A DNA stretch of 64,000 nucleotides from Archangiaceae bacterium (GTDB lineage Bacteria > Myxococcota > Myxococcia > Myxococcales > Myxococcaceae): positions 124,001 through 188,000 of the forward strand of contig JADJNS010000026.1 of assembly GCA_016714225.1 (NCBI GenBank), in the 5' to 3' direction. This document shows positions 15,904 through 24,718 of this stretch, piece by piece. A program made the translations under genes and the position numbers. Under the pieces are notes generated by a model. The model saw nothing but the letters and a program-made list of their open reading frames with translations, made no database searches and had not been told where the DNA came from. The number at the start of each line of letters is the position of its first letter. The stretch's first letter is position 1.

Positions 15904-17415
15904 TCACTGATACGGGTCGTCCTTGAACCCATTGTCCTTCACGACCCGCTTCTTCCCCTTCTTCTTCATCACCTGATTGACCGCCACCGTCCCCCGGCCC
16001 TCGGCCGTGACCGTGACGCCCTGGTACCCGTCGAGGCTGAACCCCAGCTGCACCCTCAAGTTCCCGTCTGCCTCGGCCTTGAGCGGCAGCGAGAACGGCG
16101 TGACTCCCACCGTCTTCCCGTCCATCGTGACCGTGGCCCCGACCGGCGCGCTGGTCACCTCGAACGTGACCAGCACCTCGGCGGGCGCCTCGACCACCGG
16201 CCGGGGCGGCGCCGCGAGCGGCTCGGGCGGCTGCACCACCGCCACCGGAACAGGAGCCACCGGAGCGACCGCCTTCGACCTGCGCGTCAGCAACGCCGCG
16301 CCGCCGATGACGACCACCGCCGCCACCACCGCACCCACCACATAGACCGGCAGGGGGAAGCGCCGCGGCGCGGTCACCGCCAGCGAGGCATCGAGCGGCA
16401 CCTCGATCGAGTGGGTGGCCATGCCCGGGCGCGGCGGCCCGGGCGGAGCCGAGGGCCGAAACGTCACCGCCGACGAGCTGCCGACGATCAGCGAGCGCGG
16501 GTCGGTGAAGGCGCCCGACATGCCGGCGCTCGAGGCGATGCCGCGCAGGGCCTCGAGCACGTCGTCCATCGACTGGTAGCGGTCGATCGGCTCTTTGGCG
16601 AGGCAGCGCATCACGAAGCCGTCGACCTCGTCGGGCAGGTCGGGCTTGAAGTGCTTCGCGCTCTGGGGCTTCTCGCGAATGTGCTTCACGATGATGTCGA
16701 TCGAGTCTTTGCCGGTGAACGGCGGCCGCCCGGTGAGCGTCTGGTAGAGCAGCACGCCCATCGAATAGATGTCCGACCGCGGGTCGGCCTCGTTGCGCGC
16801 CGCCTCGGGGGCCATGTAGAGCGGCGAGCCGAGCAGCACCCCGGCCTGGGTCAGCTCGGGAGACGGCGCCGGCTGCTGCGGCTCGTTCAAGAACGTCTTC
16901 ACCAGCCCGAAGTCGAGCACCTTCACCAGGTCCGACCCGGTCTCTTCGTTCAGCACCATCACGTTGGCCGGCTTCAGGTCGCGGTGAATGACGCCCAGCT
17001 TGTGCGCCTCACGCAGCGAGCGCGCCACCTGGGCCACGATCTGCAGCGCGCGCGGCCACGACACCGTCTTCACGCGCGCGAGCAGCTGCTGAAGCGTCTC
17101 GCCCTCGAGAAACTCCATCGCGATGAAGAGCATGCCGTCTTCGGTGCGCCCGTAGTCGTGCACCGTGACGGTGTTGGGGTGGTGCAGCTTGGCCGTCACC
17201 GCCGCCTCGCGAAAGAAGCGTTGCTCGAACCCCGGGTCTTTCTCGCCGGCGTAGCGGGGGTTGAGCACCTTGAGCGCGACCAGCCGCTCGAGCGGCGACT
17301 GCATCGCCTTGTACACGCGCCCCATTCCCCCCGAGCCCAGGGGCGCGAGGATCCGAAAACGCTCGTTCAGCACCTTGCCGATGAGCGGGTCGTGTTCGGT
17401 CGGAAGCGTGTCCAC
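15904..17415 (-). CDS. Ser/Thr protein kinase (Pkn2/PknB type) with PEGA extracytoplasmic domain
   Basis: 503 residues, GTG start. Kinase domain at about 20-290: glycine loop GSGGMGRVY, catalytic lysine in VALKVL, HRDLKPAN catalytic loop, DFGLV magnesium motif, APE-type MAPEAA. A single membrane helix lies at about 345-367 (VYVVGAVVAAVVVIGGAALL). The extracytoplasmic part holds a Pro/Ala-rich spacer and a PEGA-like domain (about 415-480; VGATVTMDGKTVGVTPF). It thus looks like a receptor kinase that senses at the envelope and phosphorylates cytoplasmic targets. The gene is the last of a minus-strand run and has a 12-base G tract (C on plus) about 50 bp before its start. Confidence 0.88.
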   Translation of the reverse strand: MDTLPTEHDPLIGKVLNERFRILAPLGSGGMGRVYKAMQSPLERLVALKVLNPRYAGEKDPGFEQRFFREAAVTAKLHHPNTVTVHDYGRTEDGMLFIAMEFLEGETLQQLLARVKTVSWPRALQIVAQVARSLREAHKLGVIHRDLKPANVMVLNEETGSDLVKVLDFGLVKTFLNEPQQPAPSPELTQAGVLLGSPLYMAPEAARNEADPRSDIYSMGVLLYQTLTGRPPFTGKDSIDIIVKHIREKPQSAKHFKPDLPDEVDGFVMRCLAKEPIDRYQSMDDVLEALRGIASSAGMSGAFTDPRSLIVGSSSAVTFRPSAPPGPPRPGMATHSIEVPLDASLAVTAPRRFPLPVYVVGAVVAAVVVIGGAALLTRRSKAVAPVAPVPVAVVQPPEPLAAPPRPVVEAPAEVLVTFEVTSAPVGATVTMDGKTVGVTPFSLPLKAEADGNLRVQLGFSLDGYQGVTVTAEGRGTVAVNQVMKKKGKKRVVKDNGFKDDPYQ

Positions 17416-17465
17416 CTTCGTAAGGGCGCAAAGCTACCCTTCCTGACCCGAGAAGACGAAGTTAA

Positions 17466-17477
17466 CCCCCCCCCCCC
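17466..17477. repeat. Homopolymer tract of 12 C
   Basis: Twelve consecutive C on the plus strand in the 88-bp gap between the methyltransferase end (17504) and the kinase start (17415); on the kinase coding strand it is G12 at about -51 to -62. Such tracts are prone to slippage and can change promoter spacing. It is the only homopolymer this long that I saw in the window. Confidence 0.9.
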
Positions 17478-17503
17478 GCGCGCGACTCGACGGAGCAGAG
17501 AGG

Positions 17504-18286
17504 TCAGGTCTTGAACACCTGGGTGGTGACGCTGGTGTAGTGCAGCTCGCCGCGCGGCTCGCGAATCAGCCCGCGCAGCTCGGCGGCGGCCTCGGTGAGC
17601 GGCGCCCCCAGCGCCTCGTCGACGCTCTCGAAAATCTCGGCGAACTCGTCGATGAACCCCTGCAGGAAGAGGGGGTCGCGCTGGTCTCCCTTCAGCACGT
17701 TGGGGCGCGAGTCGATGCGGGTGAAGCCCGCCTCGCGCGCGTACTGCACGATCTTCTGGCCCACGTACGGGTCGCCGCCGCCGCGCACCTGCCCGGCGTT
17801 CAGCGCGTCGATCGCCGCCTTCACGTGCGGTAGGGCCGGCACGGTGCGAAACGTCGAGTTGTCGACCTCGGTGAAGTGCGCGTACCCGCCGGCCTTCAGC
17901 ACCCGCCGCACCTCGGCCAGCGCCTTCACCGCCACCTCTTTGCTCACGTGCTCGATGAACCAGGTCCAGTGCACGCGGTCGAAGCTGCCGTCGGGGAAGG
18001 GCAGCGCGGCGCCGTTCGCGCGCACGTAGCGCACGGCCGGGTGCTCGCGCTGCGCGATGCGCAGTTGGCTGGCCGACAGGTCGGCGCCGTACAGCTCGAT
18101 GAGGGGCCAGCGCTCGAGCAGCTGACCGGCCATCGCGCCTACTCCGGTGGCGAGGTCGAGCACCCGCATGCCGGGCTTCGCCTCGAAGCGCTGCAGCAGA
18201 ATCGGCGACACCCACCTCGCCTGCTTCTCGAGCCGCGCCACCTCGACCGCGTCGGTGCCGCCGTGAATGTACCGTTGCCCGCTCAC
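17504..18286 (-). CDS. SAM-dependent class I methyltransferase
   Basis: 260 residues. Rossmann-type methyltransferase: motif I VLDLATGVGAMAG at about 35-47, acidic loop GADLSASQL at about 61-69, NGAALPFPDGSFDRVHW at about 85-101, and a UbiE/COQ5-like RRVLKAGG. The target is unknown; the C-terminal part (about 140-260) is longer than in generic members. The GTG start overlaps the TGA of the histone-deacetylase-like gene (GTGA), so the two are translationally coupled and probably act in one pathway. The frame is open upstream, but that part is antisense to the hydrolase. Confidence 0.8.
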   Translation of the reverse strand: MSGQRYIHGGTDAVEVARLEKQARWVSPILLQRFEAKPGMRVLDLATGVGAMAGQLLERWPLIELYGADLSASQLRIAQREHPAVRYVRANGAALPFPDGSFDRVHWTWFIEHVSKEVAVKALAEVRRVLKAGGYAHFTEVDNSTFRTVPALPHVKAAIDALNAGQVRGGGDPYVGQKIVQYAREAGFTRIDSRPNVLKGDQRDPLFLQGFIDEFAEIFESVDEALGAPLTEAAAELRGLIREPRGELHYTSVTTQVFKT

Positions 18287-19332
18287 GCCTTGACGCGCCT
18301 CCAGTACTTCGAGTGGGCCGCCCACGAATCTTCGAGCGCCTCGGCGGTGTCGGGGCGGGTGGTGCCAGAGGTAAACGCCTCGCTGCGCCCGCCGGCCAGC
18401 ACCTCGACGCAGGCGTGAACCGACTGGGCCAGGCCGTCGAGGTCGTACCCGCCCTCGAGCGCCAGCACGATGCGCCCCTTCGCCGCGACCTTCAGCGCGC
18501 TGCACATCGCCGCGAAGCCGCGCTCGGTGACGCGCATGCCCCCCAGCGGGTCGCTGCGGTGCGGGTCGAACCCCGCCGAAACCACCACCAGGTCGGGCCG
18601 GTACTGCTCGGCGATGGGCAGGAACAGGCCCTCGAACACCGCCGCGTAGTCGTCGTCGCCCTGCGCGCCCGGCAGGCCGCAGTTCACGTTGAAGCCCGCC
18701 CCGTCGCCCTCGCCCGCCAGGTGGGGCGCTCCGGTGCCCGGGTAGAAGGGGTGCTGGTGCACCGAGGCGTAGAGCACGTCGCGCCGCTTCCAGAAGTGCG
18801 ACTGCGAGCCGTTGCCGTGGTGCACGTCCCAGTCGAGCAAGAGCACCCGCTGGGCGCCCCGGGCCAGCGCCGCCTCGGCGGCGACGGCGGCGTTGTTGAA
18901 CAGGCAGAAGCCCATCGCGGTGTGCTCTTCGGCGTGGTGGCCGGGCGGGCGCACCAGCGCGAAGCCGTTCTCGGCCGCGCCCGACAGCACGTCTTGCACC
19001 GCCTGCACCGTGGCCCCGGCCGCGAGCAGCGCGGCCTCGACGCTGCCGGCGCTGGTCGAGGTGTCGGGGTCGAGCTCGCAGGGCGTGCCCGCGCTCTGCA
19101 GCACCCGCTCGACGTACTGGGCGGTGTGCACCCGCGTCAGCTCGGCGCGGGTGGCGGGGCGGGGCGCCACCTGCGTGACGTTGGCCACCGGCGCCCGCTG
19201 CAGCACCGCGTGAATGCTCTCGAGCCGCTCGGGCCGCTCGGGGTGGGAAGGCCCGGGCCGGTGACCCAGGAACAGGTCCGAGGTGTAGAGGCGGGTCGTC
19301 ACCGAAGCGGCATAGTAGTGGACCCGCCGCAT
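18283..19332 (-). CDS. Histone-deacetylase-family hydrolase (class II-like / AcuC-ApaH superfamily)
   Basis: 349 residues. Zinc amidohydrolase of the HDAC superfamily; bacterial members deacetylate acetylpolyamines, acetoin-metabolism enzymes or other N-acyl groups. Motifs in order: PSHPERPERL at the N-terminus, RPPGHHAE (charge-relay His pair), GFCLFNNAAVAA, DWDVHHGNG (zinc ligands Asp and His), VSAGFDPHRSDPLGG (third zinc Asp) and ALEGGYD. All catalytic residues are present, so it should be active. Start ATG 19332, 28 bp from the divergent chemoreceptor gene. Coupled downstream to a methyltransferase gene. Confidence 0.88.
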   Translation of the reverse strand: MRRVHYYAASVTTRLYTSDLFLGHRPGPSHPERPERLESIHAVLQRAPVANVTQVAPRPATRAELTRVHTAQYVERVLQSAGTPCELDPDTSTSAGSVEAALLAAGATVQAVQDVLSGAAENGFALVRPPGHHAEEHTAMGFCLFNNAAVAAEAALARGAQRVLLLDWDVHHGNGSQSHFWKRRDVLYASVHQHPFYPGTGAPHLAGEGDGAGFNVNCGLPGAQGDDDYAAVFEGLFLPIAEQYRPDLVVVSAGFDPHRSDPLGGMRVTERGFAAMCSALKVAAKGRIVLALEGGYDLDGLAQSVHACVEVLAGGRSEAFTSGTTRPDTAEALEDSWAAHSKYWRRVKA

Positions 19333-19360
19333 ATCTGGTCCCTACATTCGCTGGCGACAC

Positions 19361-21442
19361 GTGGCGGCCAAGAGCACTCGCATCGGGTTGTCCTGGGCGA
19401 TCTTCCTCTCGTTCTCGGCGGCCCTCCTGGCGCTGCTGCTGGTGCTGTTCATCGTGGTGCCCGCCCAGGCCGAGGAGTACCTCACCGCCACGCTGTACGA
19501 GCGCGGCAAGGCGGTGGCCAAGGAGATCGAGCGCAAGGTCTGGGTGACGCCGCGGCCGTACGACGAGGCCGGCTCGGCAGAGATCGATCAGATCGTCGGT
19601 GAAGAGCCCGAGATCAAGTTCGCCGGGGTGTTCTGGTGCGAGAACGCCTGCACCGCCGCCAACCGGGTGGCCAGCCGCCGCGGCGAAGAGCCTGAGCGCT
19701 TGAAAGACCTGCTCTCCGAGTTCAACGGCCGCAACCGCCCGGTGAAGATGGAGCTCGACAGCGGCAACGAGCTGCTCATCTCGGACCAGGTCTTGCGCAC
19801 CAACACCCCGGGCGTGGGCTTCGTGCTGATCTCGCTCGACCGCGGGCGCATCATCGAGGCGCTCACCAAGCTGCGGCGCACCCTGTTCGTGGCGCTGCTG
19901 GCCGGCACCTTCCTCTTCCTGGTGCTGGTGTTCCTGCTCTCGCGCCAGCTGATCGTCCGGCCGCTCACCGAGATGATGAACATGGCCGCCAAGCTGTCAG
20001 AGGCCGACCTCACCGTGCGCGTCGAGGGCGGCAACACACGCGAGATGGATCAGCTGGCCGAGGCGCTCAACAAGATCGGCCTGGGGCTGCGCGAGACCCT
20101 GAGCCGGGTGCGCGGGGTGAGCGAAGGCGTGGCCCAGGTCATCGATCAGATCTCGCGCACCGCCTCGACCACCACCTCGGGCAGCTCGACCGTGCTCACC
20201 CGGGTCGAAGAGACCTCGAGCTCGATGGTCGAGATGCTGGCCAGCCTGAAGGGCATCGCCGAGAACGTCGAGGTGCTGTTCCAGAGCGCCGAAGAGTCGT
20301 CGTCGTCGGTGATGGAGATGGCCGCCACCAACGACGAGGTGGCCGAGAACGTCACCGCGATGGCGGCCAGCGTCGAAGAGAACACCTCGCAGATCGAGCA
20401 GATGACCTTCGCCATCAAAGAGGTGAACCAGAGCGTCGAGGAGCTGCTCAAGACCACCGAGGGCACCTCGAACGCGATGAGCGAGATGGACGTGGCGATC
20501 AGCCAGGTCGAGACCAACGCCTACGAGACCGCGCGCCTGTCGGAGCAGGTGTCGAAAGACGCCGAGTCGGGCGGCGAGTCGCTGCTCAAGACGCTGCACG
20601 GCATCGACAAGATCAAAGAGAGCTCGGCGCAGGCGCTGCAGGTCATCGAGCAGCTCGGCCGGCGCATCGGCGAGATCGGCAACATCTTGAGCGTGATCGA
20701 CGACGTCGCCGAGCAGACCAACCTGCTCGCGCTCAACGCCGCCATCATCGCCGCGCAGGCCGGCGAGCACGGCAAGGGCTTCGCGGTGGTGGCCGACGAG
20801 ATCAAGGACCTCGCCGAGCGCACCGGCAGCTCGACCCGCGAGATCGGCGACCTGATTCGCGCGGTACAGCAAGAGTCACGCAACGCGGTGGCGGCGATGA
20901 ACCAGGGCGTGCGCAACGTCGACGAGGGCGTGACCCTGGGCAAGGAAGCCGAGAATCAGCTGAAGAAGATTCAAGACTCGGCCAACAAGTCGACGCTGAT
21001 GGTGAAGGCCATCGCCCGCGCCACCGTCGAGCAGGCGCGCGGCAGCAAAGAGGTGACCGGGTCGATCGCGCGGGTGGCCGAGGCGGTCGAGCAGATCAGC
21101 CGCGCCACCAACGAGCAGGCCCGCGGCGCCGACGCGGTGATGAAGACGGTCGAGAAGATGAAGCTGCTCGCCACCCACGTGCAGCGCTCGGTGCAGGAGC
21201 AGGCCCACGGCAGCAAGCAGCTCACCCGCTCGATCGAGAACATCAACGAGATGGCTGCGCACTTGAACCGCGCGCAGCGCGAGCAGTCGCGCGGCAGCGA
21301 GCAGGTCTTGAAGGCCATCGAGACCATCAAGACCGTCAGCGAGGCGCAGAACAAGAGCGTCAAGCTGCTCGAAGAGGCGATCGAAGCGCTGCGCAGCCAG
21401 GCCGACGTGCTGCGCGGCGAGGTCAGACGCTTCAGGGTGTGA
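19361..21442 (+). CDS. Methyl-accepting chemotaxis protein with periplasmic sensor domain
   Basis: 693 residues, GTG start. Membrane helix at about 13-35, a periplasmic domain at about 36-170 containing a close Cys pair (WCENAC), a second helix at about 172-194, HAMP at about 195-246, then a very long signalling coiled coil to the C-terminus. The kinase-control tip is DVAEQTNLLALNAAIIAAQAGEHG, near residue 440. About 250 residues follow the tip, with repeats of the type EQARGSK/EQSRGSEQV. No CheR-tethering pentapeptide (it ends RRFRV). It lies next to, but is not coupled with, the chemosensory operon at 22.9 kb and could feed that system. Confidence 0.9.
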   Translation: MAAKSTRIGLSWAIFLSFSAALLALLLVLFIVVPAQAEEYLTATLYERGKAVAKEIERKVWVTPRPYDEAGSAEIDQIVGEEPEIKFAGVFWCENACTAANRVASRRGEEPERLKDLLSEFNGRNRPVKMELDSGNELLISDQVLRTNTPGVGFVLISLDRGRIIEALTKLRRTLFVALLAGTFLFLVLVFLLSRQLIVRPLTEMMNMAAKLSEADLTVRVEGGNTREMDQLAEALNKIGLGLRETLSRVRGVSEGVAQVIDQISRTASTTTSGSSTVLTRVEETSSSMVEMLASLKGIAENVEVLFQSAEESSSSVMEMAATNDEVAENVTAMAASVEENTSQIEQMTFAIKEVNQSVEELLKTTEGTSNAMSEMDVAISQVETNAYETARLSEQVSKDAESGGESLLKTLHGIDKIKESSAQALQVIEQLGRRIGEIGNILSVIDDVAEQTNLLALNAAIIAAQAGEHGKGFAVVADEIKDLAERTGSSTREIGDLIRAVQQESRNAVAAMNQGVRNVDEGVTLGKEAENQLKKIQDSANKSTLMVKAIARATVEQARGSKEVTGSIARVAEAVEQISRATNEQARGADAVMKTVEKMKLLATHVQRSVQEQAHGSKQLTRSIENINEMAAHLNRAQREQSRGSEQVLKAIETIKTVSEAQNKSVKLLEEAIEALRSQADVLRGEVRRFRV

Positions 21443-21446
21443 AGGC

Positions 21447-22304
21447 TCAGCTCGCGGTCGCCACCACCAGCAGCCACCGCACCCCGTCGAACCGCTGCTC
21501 CGCTCGCCACCTCACCCGAAACCCGGCGCTCTGCAGCATCGCCACGTAGGGGTGCGAGAACGACTTCTCGGCGTTGTACGGCCGCGAGGCCACCGCCCGC
21601 TCGGGGTCGAACCCTTCGGCCAGAGGCTCAATCAACGCGACGCACGAGGGTGAGCGCGCCGCCAGCCCCTCGAACAGCGCCGCGACCTGGGCCTGCGCGA
21701 AGTACTCGAACACCCCGGCGTTGGTGAGCACCGCCCACCCGGGCTCGGCGTGCGCCGGCAGCCACACCGCCGCATCGGCGACCTCGAACGACAGCCGCGG
21801 GTCTTTCGCCTCGGCCCGGTTGCGCGCCATCTGCGCCTCGCTCAGGTCGAGGCCGACGAGCCGCCGCAAGAACGGCAGCTGCGCGGCCAGCGCGGTCAGC
21901 ACCAGCCCGTTGCCGGTGCCCACCTCGCACAGGGTGCTGAACCTGCCCGCCTCGAGCGCCTCGCGCAGGGGCCCGACGATGGCCGCGTGCCGGTCGGCCC
22001 GCCACCAGCGCGAGAAGCGCTCGCGCGCCTCTTCGTGAAAGGCATGGGCCTGGCCGCTCGACCACAGCCAGCGGTGCAGCGGGGCCAGCGCGGCGAGGTC
22101 TCCAGAGCGCTCGGCGTCGTCGACGGTCGGCGCCAGCAGCACCCGCTGCCACAGGCCCAGCTCGCCCGGCAGCTCGCCGCGCGCCGCCCGCTCGGCCTGC
22201 TCGGGGAACACCCGTCGCGCCAGCCGCCCGGCGCCCACCAGCAGCCTTCGCCGCAAGGGGTCTGAAGGCAGCATGGTGGGAAAGTGGATCTCGGCGATCG
22301 ACAT
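21447..22304 (-). CDS. Class I SAM-dependent methyltransferase-like protein
   Basis: 285 residues from ATG 22304 (ATG 22274 is an in-frame alternative). The N-terminal 100 residues are helical and Arg/Leu-rich; then comes a methyltransferase fold with motif I CEVGTGNGLVLTAL at about 143-156 and the acidic loop VGLDLSEAQM at about 168-177. It is not a CheR: the CheR N-terminal domain and beta-subdomain are absent. It follows the single-domain response regulator on the same strand after 142 bp and ends four bases from the end of the converging chemoreceptor. Substrate unknown. Confidence 0.7.
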   Translation of the reverse strand: MSIAEIHFPTMLPSDPLRRRLLVGAGRLARRVFPEQAERAARGELPGELGLWQRVLLAPTVDDAERSGDLAALAPLHRWLWSSGQAHAFHEEARERFSRWWRADRHAAIVGPLREALEAGRFSTLCEVGTGNGLVLTALAAQLPFLRRLVGLDLSEAQMARNRAEAKDPRLSFEVADAAVWLPAHAEPGWAVLTNAGVFEYFAQAQVAALFEGLAARSPSCVALIEPLAEGFDPERAVASRPYNAEKSFSHPYVAMLQSAGFRVRWRAEQRFDGVRWLLVVATAS

Positions 22305-22446
22305 GAGGAGCTTGGGTAGTCGCCGGCGCTCGCGCACGCCAATCGACGAAACCGGTGTTACCGATTCGAAGCTCACCGGGGAGCCGCCACCCTCGGCGTT
22401 CGGGCACGGGCCAGGCACGCCGGACGTGAGCGTGCGACGGGAATGC

Positions 22447-22815
22447 TCAGTGGGCGAGGGTGAGGAAGTGCGCCAGCTCTTTGAGAAGGTGCTCTTCGGT
22501 GCCCTTCTTGACGAAGCCGAGCGCCTTGCACGCCCGGGCCTTGTCGCGCAGCTCTTCGGCAGGGGCCTCGGAGAACAGCACCACCCGGGTGGTGGGCAGC
22601 CCGGCGCGCTCGAGAATCGTGGTCACCACGTCGCCCTGAATGGTGGGCATGTTGAGGTCGACCAGCGCCAGGTCGAACACCGTGTGGCGAATGAGGTTCG
22701 GCAGAATCAGCGGGTTGTCGGCGGTGGTGACCTCGTACCCCGCCTCGGCGAGCGTCTCGCGCACCAGGTTGAGCACCAGCGGGCTGTCGTCAACCACCAG
22801 TATCTTCTTCGCCAC
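22447..22815 (-). CDS. Single-domain response regulator (CheY-like REC)
   Basis: 122 residues, one receiver domain: acidic pair DD at 9-10, phospho-acceptor D53 (LALVDLNMP), switch Ser in VVLFSEA, conserved Lys in GFVKKGT. It carries the motif ADNPLILP after helix 1, shared with the REC at 26848 and the REC fused to CheB (27385). Diverges from the CheW gene across 123 bp and so belongs to the chemosensory locus. A CheY-type output or phosphate sink is likely; no flagellar genes are in the window. Confidence 0.88.
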   Translation of the reverse strand: MAKKILVVDDSPLVLNLVRETLAEAGYEVTTADNPLILPNLIRHTVFDLALVDLNMPTIQGDVVTTILERAGLPTTRVVLFSEAPAEELRDKARACKALGFVKKGTEEHLLKELAHFLTLAH

Positions 22816-22938
22816 GGCCGTTACCGAAGCTCACTAGCAGAACCCCGGGCAGATCTCCCACTGGAGTGAAACCTTCGAATCGGAAAAAACTTGGCCGGCC
22901 CCGACTACGAGGTCAGACTCTGGTTTCGCCTTCGCGTG

Positions 22939-23429
22939 ATGGAGCCTTCTCCCGCCGATGACGCCTCTGACCAGGCGCCCGCCCCGCAAGAGCCGCTGCT
23001 CTCGTTGCTCGTCTTTCGCGTCGGCGCGGTCTGGTACGGCGCCCAGGCCCAGCGGGTGAGGTCGGTGGTGGGTGCCACCACCACCGTGCGGGTGCCCGGC
23101 ACGCCCGCGTTCGTGGCCGGGGTGGCCAGCGTCGCCGGCCGCATCGCGGTGGTGCTCGAGCTTTCGGGGCTGCTCGGCCGCACCGCCACGCCCGGCCAGG
23201 CCGTCGCCGATCGCCTGGTGCTGTTCGACGTCGAGAGCTCGGTCGTCGCGGTGCTCACCGACGAGGTCGCCGGAGTCACCTCGGTCACCGCTTCGCAGCT
23301 TCAGCCGCTCGCGGGCGAGAGCGGCCCGGCCATCAAGACGTTCACCGACGGCGACCGGCACGTCACCGTCATCGACCTCGATCGCATGATCGAGGTCGCC
23401 GAAGACAAGGTCCGACAACGAGGGGAAGC

Positions 23430-23433
<4 letters not shown>
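22939..23433 (+). CDS. cheW: CheW-like coupling protein
   Basis: 164 residues. After a 20-residue Pro/Asp-rich lead, one CheW beta-barrel pair (LLSLLVFRVGAVWYGAQAQRV ... FVAGVASVAGRIAVVLELSGLLG ... VVAVLTDEVAGVTSV, in parts). It should bridge chemoreceptor tips to CheA at the membrane. ATG 22939 is chosen; the frame is open upstream to 22891. The ATG of the next gene (MCP) overlaps its stop (ATGA at 23430), so it heads a coupled operon cheW-mcp-cheA-REC. Confidence 0.85.
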
Positions 23434-24713
<1,280 letters not shown>

Positions 24714-24718
24714 CCCAG

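Noticed and set aside
21447..22304. Methyltransferase gene near the chemosensory locus as a CheR
   Set aside because: It lacks the CheR N-terminal helical domain and beta-subdomain and has a generic class I motif I.
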